NCBI GenBank assembly: GCA_029821455.1
Contig: JALGTI010000002.1
Location: 1 to 29,699, forward strand
DNA: 29,699 nt
Direction of reading: 5' to 3'
DNA from: Candidatus Zipacnadia bacterium
GTDB lineage: Bacteria; Armatimonadota; Zipacnadia; Zipacnadales; Zipacnadaceae
The translations under genes were made by a program, and so were the position numbers. Positions 1-6,252 of the stretch are shown one piece after another. The notes below the pieces were generated by a model. That model worked only from the letters and a program-made list of their open reading frames with translations. It searched no databases and was not told where the DNA came from. Position 1 is the first letter of the stretch; each line of letters starts with the position of its first letter.

Positions 1-1082
1 CGCAAGTGACTGCCCAGCTTCACTCCGCTGCGATAGGCCGAATGCACATCTGCCTCAAATTGCTCGCCGTGAGACTGCAGCCGCACTGGCTCATCCACAA
101 TCAAGTAGGCATCTTTGGGCAGATAATCGAGGATACTGTCCGGCTGCTGGTAAATGAAGGGCAGATAGTGAATCAGCGATGGCCCCGGCCGAAGCTGTTC
201 CAGGCGCTGGAGGTCCTCATCCATGCGCTCCCGCAGCCGCTGTGCCTCCCGCTGCTTGTCATCAGTATTAAGTTGGTCTAGCTCCCGGCGGAATGCGCTG
301 CGGATGGCCGGTAGCCGGCGGAATGCGCTGCGGATGGCCGGTAGCGCCGCCCGCACCGCCTGTTGGGTCAGCAACAGCTCCCCGGCTGGCCCGAACGTGA
401 TCTCCTCGATGTGCGTCGTTGAGAGTTGGGTCACAGGGTCGAAGTGGCGGATCGTGTCCACCTCATCACCGAATAGTTCGATGCGAACGGGCATTGGGCT
501 GGTCGGTGGTGAGACGTCAATGATGCCACCACGCACCGAGAACTGGCAAAGATCGTCCACCAGGTCCACACGCTCATAGCCAAGGTCCATCAGCGCGAAG
601 GCTAAATCATTGCGCTCAATGCTTTCGCCGCGTTTGATATGTCTATACGCACGAGCCAGCTCGTCCCGGGGGATTGTGAGGTGCAGCACTGCTTTGATGC
701 AAGCCACCACGATGGTGGGCGTGCCCGTACACAGCCGCTGGAGCACCGTCAGCCGCTGGGCGACCTCCTCCGGCGCCGGCTGCACGCCGTCATACAGTGC
801 CGAGGCAATTGAGGGGTACAAGAGCACGCGCTTGTGCTCGCCATCGTCCTCGAGGAACGCTGACAGGTCAGAGTGAAGCTGCAGGGCATGCTCGTCGTTA
901 TATGTGAGCAGCAGGGCGGTGGTGTTGGGCTTTGCCACAATCCCGGCACATAGCAACCCCTTCGCGGCGCCACTGACCCCCTCCACGCAAATGGCATGGC
1001 TCGGGGAAGCGATAGCCTCGCGTATCTCCGCAAAGTCAGCGGCTTGTTCCAGTTTGGGCAACAACTGCTGGATTACTGACAT
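1..1082 (-). CDS. mfd: Transcription-repair coupling factor Mfd, N-terminal part (cut by window edge)
   Basis: Mfd is the ATP-driven translocase that removes stalled RNA polymerase and recruits UvrA to lesions on the transcribed strand. About 360 residues of its N-terminus are visible; the RNAP-binding and translocase domains lie beyond the left edge. The visible part matches the UvrB-homology module: a segment around RGGIIDVSPP, then PVRIELFGDEVDTIRHFDP, then a helical region ending near ILDYLPKDAYLIVDEP. The start is the ATG at 1082 (MSVIQQLLPKLEQ); there is no strong Shine-Dalgarno, and an upstream ATG is out of frame. Residues 247-266 are an exact tandem duplication of the decapeptide LPAIRSAFRR, produced by a perfect 30-bp DNA duplication. 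The gene follows the ROK kinase with a 168-bp gap. Family identity is secure; UvrB is less likely because the DVSPP/FGDE/FDP spacing and the start context are Mfd-like. Confidence 0.93.
   Translation of the reverse strand, partial: MSVIQQLLPKLEQAADFAEIREAIASPSHAICVEGVSGAAKGLLCAGIVAKPNTTALLLTYNDEHALQLHSDLSAFLEDDGEHKRVLLYPSIASALYDGVQPAPEEVAQRLTVLQRLCTGTPTIVVACIKAVLHLTIPRDELARAYRHIKRGESIERNDLAFALMDLGYERVDLVDDLCQFSVRGGIIDVSPPTSPMPVRIELFGDEVDTIRHFDPVTQLSTTHIEEITFGPAGELLLTQQAVRAALPAIRSAFRRLPAIRSAFRRELDQLNTDDKQREAQRLRERMDEDLQRLEQLRPGPSLIHYLPFIYQQPDSILDYLPKDAYLIVDEPVRLQSHGEQFEADVHSAYRSGVKLGSHL
285..344. repeat. Perfect 30-bp tandem duplication inside mfd
   Basis: Bases 285-314 and 315-344 are identical and directly adjacent. 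The unit length is a multiple of three, so the reading frame of mfd stays open and the protein gains a second copy of LPAIRSAFRR. The absence of any divergence between units points to a recent event such as replication slippage. Confidence 0.97.
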
Positions 1083-1250
1083 AGGCTGTATAATTGCATA
1101 GTCTGGAATAGGGCACTGCCCAGCCCTCTCTCCCAAACTGACTGTCAAATACCCTTACCCCGAGGGTGTCTCGGGCTGGGGTGGTATGGTCAATTATCTC
1201 TTGTGGCGCATGAGCCCACGTCACTGCGAGCGGGACGCCCACGCTGCGCG

Positions 1251-2228
1251 TTACGTATGCTCCCAGACCAGGGCAGCAGCTCCATACACTCCGGCATCAT
1301 TGCCCAACTCAGCCGGGACGATATTAGCTGGATCGAATCCCGAGATGCGGCTGCGCTGGGCCACAGTGCGCCGCACCGGCTCAAAGAGAATATCCCCGGC
1401 TGCGGCAATGCCACCCCCCAGGACCACCAGGTCGGGGTCGCACAGTACAATCATACTACAAATCGCTATCCCAATCCAGTTGCCGGCGCGGCCGTACACC
1501 TCGAGGGCCAACTCGTCACCGGCCCGGGCAGCCTCGGCGATGAGTTCAGGCGTGACCTTGGACGGGTCATTGCCTGCCAGTTCGGCGATCAGACTACAGC
1601 GCCCCTCTTGCAGGCCGTGCAGGGCCATATCAATGATGGCCTGCTTGCCGGCCAGCGTCTCAAAGCAGCCGAAGTTGCCGCAGCCACAGCGGCGCTTGCT
1701 GGAGGGGTCGAGTACCATATGGCTGACTTCACCGATGATATAACGTGGGCCGCGAATGACCCGGTTATCCATCGCGATGCCGCCGCCGATGCCCGTGCCC
1801 AAGGTCAGCAGCAGCAGGTTTTCAACCTCACGCGCCGCCCCGTAGCGCAGTTCCGCCAACGCGGCGGCCTCCGCGTCATTGGCCACGAAGCCACGTCGAA
1901 TGCTGGGGATGCGGCGTTTTAGCTCGGCAACTATCCTAACGCCATCCAGGGCGTGGAGATTTGGGCATACAACGATCGCGCCCGCCGGTGGGTCAGCACG
2001 GCCGGGAATCCCGATGCCAAAGCCGGCCACCTGGCTCAATCTGGCTCCGGCTGCGCGAACTGTGGCACGGATGGCATCGGCAATAGCATCGCAGATGTCA
2101 GAGGCTTGATCAGAAGCTGGCGTATCGTAGGAGTTGCAGGCCAGGAGCTTGCCGTCACAGTCCAGGGCCCCCACCGCAAAGGTGGTGCCGCCCAGGTCAA
2201 TGCCAATTGCGACAGTGGCATTCTTCAT
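1251..2228 (-). CDS. ROK-family sugar kinase (glucokinase-like)
   Basis: This 325-residue protein is a ROK-family kinase, most like bacterial ROK glucokinases that phosphorylate glucose with ATP in the cytosol. The phosphate-binding DLGGTT motif is at residues 11-16, the sugar-binding and catalytic FVANDAEAAALAE segment carries Asp118, and LTLGTGIGGGI spans about 142-151. The ROK zinc site is visible as His170 with CGCGNFGC at 181-188. There is no helix-turn-helix domain, so it is a kinase rather than a NagC/XylR-type repressor. It lies 33 bp downstream of ssb and is probably the last gene of the rpsF-ssb transcript. The ATG at 2228 has no obvious ribosome-binding site. The sugar specificity (glucose, mannose, fructose or N-acetyl sugars) cannot be settled from sequence alone. 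Confidence 0.9.
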   Translation of the reverse strand: MKNATVAIGIDLGGTTFAVGALDCDGKLLACNSYDTPASDQASDICDAIADAIRATVRAAGARLSQVAGFGIGIPGRADPPAGAIVVCPNLHALDGVRIVAELKRRIPSIRRGFVANDAEAAALAELRYGAAREVENLLLLTLGTGIGGGIAMDNRVIRGPRYIIGEVSHMVLDPSSKRRCGCGNFGCFETLAGKQAIIDMALHGLQEGRCSLIAELAGNDPSKVTPELIAEAARAGDELALEVYGRAGNWIGIAICSMIVLCDPDLVVLGGGIAAAGDILFEPVRRTVAQRSRISGFDPANIVPAELGNDAGVYGAAALVWEHT

Positions 2229-2261
2229 TGCTGTAAGCGTAGGACTAACGCGGATATGGCC

Positions 2262-2702
2262 CTAGTCGTCCCCGAAGGGATCCTCGGTTTCGGACGGAGG
2301 CTCAACTTCATCAGGTGGCGGCGCTTCCTCGCTAGGTGTAGGAGCCGCCTGGCCCTTGGCAGCCCGCCGGCGCTCAGCCTCCTGTCTGCTCTCGAGGGCC
2401 TGGATATTATTGGCCACGATCTCCACCGCGCTGCGGCGCTGGCCATCCTGCGTCTCCCAAGTTCGCGACTGAACTCTGCCCTCCACACCAATCAGCGACC
2501 CCTTGTCCAGATACTGGGCGACGAACTCGGCAGTCTTGCCGAAGGCAACGATGTTGAGCCAATCGGTCTGCTCCTCGGCATCCTGGGAGCGCCGCTGCCG
2601 CGTCACAGCCATCCGGAAATTGACCACCGCCGTTCCGCTGGGCGTGTAGCGCATCTCGGGGTCGTTCCCGAGGCGTCCAACCAGCACGCAAGAGTTAATC
2701 AC
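2262..2702 (-). CDS. ssb: Single-stranded DNA-binding protein SSB
   Basis: SSB coats single-stranded DNA during replication, repair and recombination. The N-terminal OB fold is clear: INSCVLVGRLGNDPEMRYTPSG, VVNFRMAV, TDWLNIVAFGKTAEFVAQYLDKG, then GVEGRVQSRTWE. A Pro/Glu-rich tail follows. I place the start at the GTG at 2702, giving MINSCVLVGRLG, the usual SSB beginning; an AAGGGG ribosome-binding site lies 8 bases upstream. The more distal GTG at 2711 touches that site and is less likely. The predicted product has 146 residues. The C-terminus ends in DPFGDD instead of the usual acidic tip with terminal Pro-Phe, so the partner-binding end is unusual. The gene lies 125 bp downstream of rpsF, a conserved pairing, but rpsR does not follow as it does in many bacteria. 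Confidence 0.95.
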   Translation of the reverse strand: MINSCVLVGRLGNDPEMRYTPSGTAVVNFRMAVTRQRRSQDAEEQTDWLNIVAFGKTAEFVAQYLDKGSLIGVEGRVQSRTWETQDGQRRSAVEIVANNIQALESRQEAERRRAAKGQAAPTPSEEAPPPDEVEPPSETEDPFGDD

Positions 2703-2772
2703 TGCAACCACCCCTTAGTACCGGCCGCTTGCCGGCAAGTGGTAAAAGCAAAGCGCAGCAGATAATTCGAGA

Positions 2773-2794
2773 GCGGAGGGCATTTGCCCTCCGC
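2773..2794 (-). terminator. Hairpin between rpsF and ssb (possible attenuator)
   Basis: A perfect 10-bp stem (GCGGAGGGCA) with a 2-base loop lies between the rpsF stop and the ssb start. On the minus strand it is followed by TCTCGAATTATC and not by a clean T-run. It is more likely a partial attenuator or an mRNA-processing or stability element than a full terminator. Confidence 0.45.
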
Positions 2795-2827
2795 CCCCTG
2801 GATAATACTTACTTACCGTGGCCCACG

Positions 2828-3400
2828 CTACTGCTGCTTAGTTGGTTCGGCCTCGGACTGCTCAGGCTCTTCGCTCGCTTCGGTTTCCTCTGCAACGTCG
2901 GTTGGTGCTTCAGCAGGCGCCTCAGCTTCCGCTTCCTGCTCGGTAGCAACTTCTACTTCCTGCTCAGTAGGGGCTTTCGCTTCCTCCTCAACGGGAGCCT
3001 CCACTTCCTCCTCAGCAGGAGCTTCTTCAGCCTCCGTCGCGGCCTCAGCCTCTTCGGGTGGCGCCTCTGGCTCAGGCGTTCGGAAGATCGCATCTGGGTT
3101 AGCGACTACTACCATCCCGCGAATCACCGGCTCGAGCAGCAGGAACTCACGCTTGAGTTCATCAACCGCCTCGCCCGACCCACGGAAGTATAGAATCTTG
3201 TAGATGCCTTCGGAGTGGCCATCTATGTCATAGGCGAGGCGGCGCAGGCCGAACGCCTCGTCAGCGACGACCTCGCTCCCGGCGCCGGTTACCGCAGACT
3301 CAAGCTGCCTGGTTGCCGCGGCTACTTGCTCGTCATCGAGGCTGGCATCCAGAATATACATAGCCTCGTACAGGGTTGGCTCTTCGGACACGTCGTGCAC
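2828..3400 (-). CDS. rpsF: Small-subunit ribosomal protein bS6 with long acidic C-terminal tail
   Basis: bS6 binds bS18 in the platform of the 30S subunit. Residues from about 10 to 105 carry the S6 ferredoxin-like fold: YEAMYILDASLDDEQ, then FGLRRLAYDIDGHSEGIYKILYFRG and LKREFLLLEPVIRGMVVV. A typical bacterial S6 is near 95-135 residues. This one has 190, because about 80 residues of Glu, Ala, Pro and Thr follow the fold, in part as eight-residue repeats. The start chosen is the GTG at 3400 with AAGGG six bases upstream; the GTG at 3391 is an alternative. The gene heads an rpsF-ssb-ROK unit behind a clear promoter at 3522-3550. Acidic S6 tails are known (E. coli S6 gains glutamates by RimK), but one this long is unusual. 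The role of the tail is unknown. Confidence 0.94.
   Translation of the reverse strand: MHDVSEEPTLYEAMYILDASLDDEQVAAATRQLESAVTGAGSEVVADEAFGLRRLAYDIDGHSEGIYKILYFRGSGEAVDELKREFLLLEPVIRGMVVVANPDAIFRTPEPEAPPEEAEAATEAEEAPAEEEVEAPVEEEAKAPTEQEVEVATEQEAEAEAPAEAPTDVAEETEASEEPEQSEAEPTKQQ
2931..3026. repeat. Four imperfect 24-bp tandem repeats in the rpsF tail
   Basis: Units at 2931-2954, 2955-2978, 2979-3002 and 3003-3026 share a CTTCCTSCTC core. On the coding strand each unit encodes eight residues of the type VEAPVEEE, AKAPTEQE or VEVATEQE. The units have diverged, mostly in ways that keep the acidic character. Confidence 0.85.
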
Positions 3401-3420
3401 CTTCTTCCCTTGGACTTTCA

Positions 3421-3448
3421 GCTCCGGTCACTCGGGTCAGACCGGAGC
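3421..3448 (-). promoter_or_regulatory. Leader hairpin just upstream of rpsF, candidate S6:S18 autoregulatory site
   Basis: A perfect 9-bp stem (GCTCCGGTC paired with GACCGGAGC) encloses a 10-base loop, read on the minus strand as TGACCCGAGT. It ends about 20 bases before the rpsF start, next to the ribosome-binding site. The S6:S18 complex is known to repress rpsF operons in many bacteria through a leader RNA with a conserved CCG. A CCG lies in this loop, but I cannot confirm the exact consensus structure. Confidence 0.45.
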
Positions 3449-3488
3449 AGGAAGCACCATATCAGTCGGCAATCTGCCGAAACAGCCT

Positions 3489-3510
3489 GGTGGCCGCTAC
3501 AGCGGCCACC
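3489..3510 (-). promoter_or_regulatory. Perfect hairpin at the 5' end of the rpsF leader
   Basis: A 10-bp perfect stem (GGTGGCCGCT paired with AGCGGCCACC) with a 2-base loop begins a few bases after the predicted transcription start. It is followed by AGGCTGTTTCGG, which is weak as a terminator. It could be a transcript-stabilising 5' hairpin or part of an attenuation structure with the second hairpin. Confidence 0.45.
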
Positions 3511-3521
3511 CTGGTAGTACA

Positions 3522-3550
3522 AGTATAGCATGCCGCTTCTGGTCTTGCAA
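3522..3550 (-). promoter_or_regulatory. Sigma70-type promoter of rpsF-ssb-ROK
   Basis: On the minus strand, TTGCAA (3550-3545), a 17-base spacer and TATACT (3527-3522) form a near-consensus promoter. A TG lies one base before the -10, giving an extended -10. Transcription should start near 3515, leaving a leader of about 115 bases before the rpsF GTG. Confidence 0.75.
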
Positions 3551-3571
3551 CCGTCTGAGCGGCCTGCAGGT

Positions 3572-4891
3572 CTATTTGCCGCCACGCAGGGCTGCGGCGG
3601 CTGCCTTGGCAGCTCCGGCGACTTCTGCAACTGCGTCCTCCTTAGCAACTGTCTCCAGATGGGATAGAGCAGACTTGTCACGGAGGTTAGCCAGTGCGTC
3701 AGCGGCCGCAAGACGCACTGTGTCCTTCGGGTCACTTAGCGCCTTGATCAGGGCCTTGGTAGGCTTCTTTTTGCCTCTTATGGCGCCGAGGGCTATCACG
3801 GCGTGCAGCCGCACGCTCCACTCGTCGTCCTTAAGGGCCCGCGTCAGGGCGGGCACTGACTTGCTCTGCCTGGCAATTCCCAAGCCCCGGGCTGCTGTCA
3901 TTCGGGTAACCCAATCAGGGTCTTTCAGCATCTTGGCCATATGATCGGCGGCGGTCGGCGTACCCAGGTACGCCAGTCCCTCTGTCGCAGCGCAGCGCAC
4001 CGACGGGAGCTTTGACTTTAGCAGGTCGGCCAGGAGCCTTACCGAATTACGATTGCCCAACTTGCCCAGAGCAATGGCCGCATAGCGAACGACACGGTCG
4101 TTGTCGTCCTTCAGCCGGGCCCCCAGTGGCACCTGGGCCCGCTCATCCCTGATCTCACCCAGCACTTCGGCCGCATAGCGCCTGGCCAGGTAGTTATCGC
4201 TTTCTAGCTGCTTGATGAGGGCAGGGACCGAGCGCTTGCCCAGGCCAGCCAGGGAGAATGCGGCAGTGCGGCGAACATCGTCACTGGGCGAACTGAGGGC
4301 CCGCACCAACGGCTCGATGGCCACCGATGCCTTTATGTTGCCGAGCGCTTCGGCTGCTGCCCGCGCCAATTCAACATTGTCGGAGTCCAGGACCGCGATG
4401 AGCGGCTGGATGGCGCGCTTGCTCTTCAGATCCCCCAGCGCAGTCACCACCGCGCGCTGCACCTCAACGTCGGGATCATTCAGGCGCAAGACCAACTGTT
4501 GGGCAACCGATTCATCGCCGATGTTTCCGAGCGCCTCGGCCGCCCACCTGCGAGCGCTCTGTTCCTTGCCGATCAGAACGTCCAACAGCCTCGTGACCGC
4601 TGCCGGGCCAATCCTGGCCAACGCCTCGGCCGCGGCCTCCTGAACACCCTTACTTGAATCGCTGAGAGCCTGGATCAGTCGCTCGATCGCATCTATGGCG
4701 TGCATCTTACCCAGGGCAATGGCGGCTGTGGTGCGAACCCTGTAGTCAGTATGGTCGAGAGCCTCCAGCAGAGGCGGGACCGCCGGCGCGCCGATGTCCT
4801 CCAGTTGGGCGATCACCTCATCCCGCGAGGCCGCGCTCTTAGCCTGCAGTTTGCTAACCAACTCGCTGATCTTTTTAGCGGACGCAGTCAT
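3572..4891 (-). CDS. HEAT-repeat (PBS-lyase-like) protein
   Basis: This 439-residue protein is almost entirely HEAT-like repeats. I count about 13 units of roughly 31 residues, each of the form VxPLIxALxDxxxxVRxxAAxALGxI, from residue 30 to the C-terminus. No signal peptide, membrane segment or catalytic domain is visible, so it is probably a cytosolic superhelical scaffold for protein-protein contacts. Such repeats also occur in phycobilin lyase subunits and in many uncharacterised bacterial adaptors; nothing here supports a pigment role. The start at 4891 has GGGAGAG six bases upstream. It lies 206 bp downstream of a single-pass membrane protein gene. Its function is unknown. Confidence 0.88.
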   Translation of the reverse strand: MTASAKKISELVSKLQAKSAASRDEVIAQLEDIGAPAVPPLLEALDHTDYRVRTTAAIALGKMHAIDAIERLIQALSDSSKGVQEAAAEALARIGPAAVTRLLDVLIGKEQSARRWAAEALGNIGDESVAQQLVLRLNDPDVEVQRAVVTALGDLKSKRAIQPLIAVLDSDNVELARAAAEALGNIKASVAIEPLVRALSSPSDDVRRTAAFSLAGLGKRSVPALIKQLESDNYLARRYAAEVLGEIRDERAQVPLGARLKDDNDRVVRYAAIALGKLGNRNSVRLLADLLKSKLPSVRCAATEGLAYLGTPTAADHMAKMLKDPDWVTRMTAARGLGIARQSKSVPALTRALKDDEWSVRLHAVIALGAIRGKKKPTKALIKALSDPKDTVRLAAADALANLRDKSALSHLETVAKEDAVAEVAGAAKAAAAALRGGK

Positions 4892-5097
4892 CAGAAACTC
4901 TCCCGACCGGCTGACGCCCTTTCGCTACTAACACCGTCGTGTGTATAAGATGAATGCCTGGCAAATGCGCCCCGCCCAAGGGGACGAGGCACCGGCACAG
5001 CGGCATCAGATTACGCTTTGATGCATAGTTACTAGCTATACTGTGGCCGCCTCCAGAAGCGGCACACCCGTGGAGCCAACCGCTGACCCTCTCCCCA

Positions 5098-5808
5098 TTA
5101 GCCCGGGGGACGGGCTGGCCGGTCCGGCGGCACAGGCTGACCGGGGAGCCTTGGGGGCGGGACCGGCGCAGGCGCCTCGGACGGTTGGACGTCACCGGGC
5201 ACAGGTGCGGGAGCCTGCGGTGGCTCAGTTGGCTGCTGCTGGGCAGACTCCGGTGGCGCGGCGGGCTCCTCCTGCTGTGGTTTGGGCGGTGCCATGCCCG
5301 TCGGGGCCACTGGACCAAATAGCGCTTTCACCTTGGACAGGTGTTCCAAGGCCACTGCCTTGGTCTCCTCGTGCTTGCCGCGAATGGCCTCAGCCGCCTC
5401 AAGAGCCGTTTGCCTCTGGTTCTGCACCGACCGGGCGTAGTCCTCATCCTGTGCAGCGGCAGCGCTCTTGGCTAGATTTCCGAGCTTCTGAACTACGCTG
5501 TCGAGTAGCTCAAGCGCCTCGCTGATATTGCCATCTCCGGCTGCTTCCGTGGCCACGATCACATCCCCGTGGATACCGGCAAGTTGGACGTCATAGCTGG
5601 CCTTGCGGTCCCTGCGCTCTTGTTCCTCCCGGCGTAGTCTTTGGCTACTAATCGCCATAAATATCCAGGCGGCCACCAGTGCGGCCAGCACCACGATAAC
5701 GATGAGTGTGCCTACACCGCAGCCCCGGCGCTTGCTTTGCGGGGGCTCCAACTCGATATCAAGCTCGTCACCAGTATCGGGCTGGGCAGCGTCATTCTGT
5801 TCAGTCAT
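5098..5808 (-). CDS. Single-pass membrane protein with coiled-coil region and proline-rich tail
   Basis: I do not recognise a family. The 236 residues comprise an acidic N-terminus, a basic SKRRGCG stretch, one hydrophobic helix at about 33-54 (GTLIVIVVLAALVAAWIFMA), and a charged helical segment at about 55-155 with heptad-like character. The last 70 residues are rich in Pro, Ala and Gln. The positive charge before the helix suggests the N-terminus is inside and the helical part outside. The start at 5808 has an excellent GGGAGGT six bases upstream. The neighbours are a small proline-rich lipoprotein (upstream) and a HEAT-repeat protein (downstream), so the three may form a cell-envelope module. 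That link is only inferred from position. Confidence 0.8.
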   Translation of the reverse strand: MTEQNDAAQPDTGDELDIELEPPQSKRRGCGVGTLIVIVVLAALVAAWIFMAISSQRLRREEQERRDRKASYDVQLAGIHGDVIVATEAAGDGNISEALELLDSVVQKLGNLAKSAAAAQDEDYARSVQNQRQTALEAAEAIRGKHEETKAVALEHLSKVKALFGPVAPTGMAPPKPQQEEPAAPPESAQQQPTEPPQAPAPVPGDVQPSEAPAPVPPPRLPGQPVPPDRPARPPG

Positions 5809-5905
5809 CAGCTTACCTCCCTGAAACTTGGTATTCGGCCCGGCCTAAGCCGTTTGCTAATTGTCACCGCAGCATCTAGTAAAGCACCAACGCACTGCAA
5901 CTGCC

Positions 5906-6136
5906 TTAGTCCGGCAGAATCGGCGGATTCGGCGGCCCTAGGTCGTCACCGCCACCGGGTGGGGGCGGGGGTATGGTGCCGCCACCGGGCTCATCAGGTG
6001 CAGGGAATCCGTCAGCGGGTGGTGCCTCGGGCGCTGCAGGGTTCTGACCAGTCCAGTTGGGCCCGATACTACCTCCGCAGCCTCCTGCCAGGATGACGCA
6101 ATAGCAGATCAGTACAATCCATAGATAGCGGGACAT
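5906..6136 (-). CDS. Small proline/glycine-rich lipoprotein
   Basis: This 76-residue protein begins MSRYLWIVLICYCVILAGGC, a short hydrophobic signal sequence ending in a lipobox-like AGGC. After the cysteine it is low-complexity and rich in Pro, Gly and Asp, with no recognisable domain. I chose the ATG at 6136 because GGAGG lies eight bases upstream; longer in-frame starts up to 6187 would put charged residues before the signal sequence. The lipobox has Gly at -2, which is acceptable but not ideal. A promoter lies at 6215-6244. The gene is followed 97 bp later by the proline-rich membrane protein. Function unknown. Confidence 0.72.
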   Translation of the reverse strand: MSRYLWIVLICYCVILAGGCGGSIGPNWTGQNPAAPEAPPADGFPAPDEPGGGTIPPPPPGGGDDLGPPNPPILPD

Positions 6137-6214
6137 AAGCATTGCCTCCGGACGCATAACTGAGTTCCGGCCTACTGCCAGCGACACCTAGACACCGACT
6201 GGCCCTCATCCTCT

Positions 6215-6244
6215 ACTATACTACATTCCACAGGTGGGTGGCAA
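6215..6244 (-). promoter_or_regulatory. Promoter upstream of the small lipoprotein gene
   Basis: On the minus strand, TTGCCA (6244-6239), an 18-base spacer and TATAGT (6220-6215) match sigma70 boxes at five of six positions each. It sits just after the glycosyltransferase stop, so it separates the lipoprotein unit from the long operon upstream. Confidence 0.6.
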
Positions 6245-6252
6245 TATCCTTC

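Noticed and set aside
1159..1175. Hairpin CCCGAG-GGTGT-CTCGGG between the ROK gene and mfd as a terminator
   Set aside because: The stem is only six base pairs and no T-run follows on the minus strand; the TTGACA nearby also has no matching -10 box.
1203..1922. Open frame of 239 codons on the plus strand
   Set aside because: It lies entirely antisense to the ROK kinase gene, resembles no family, and comes from the high GC content of the opposite strand.
2931..3026. Tandem 24-bp units considered as a CRISPR-like or VNTR array
   Set aside because: There are no spacers; the units are coding and encode the acidic tail of S6.
4892..5097. Gap upstream of the HEAT-repeat gene searched for a promoter or small gene
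   Set aside because: TATA-like motifs are present but none has a -35 box at suitable spacing, and no small reading frame with a ribosome-binding site is seen.
5043..5525. Plus-strand open frame rich in Pro and Ala
   Set aside because: It is a shadow of the proline-rich tail of the membrane protein on the minus strand.
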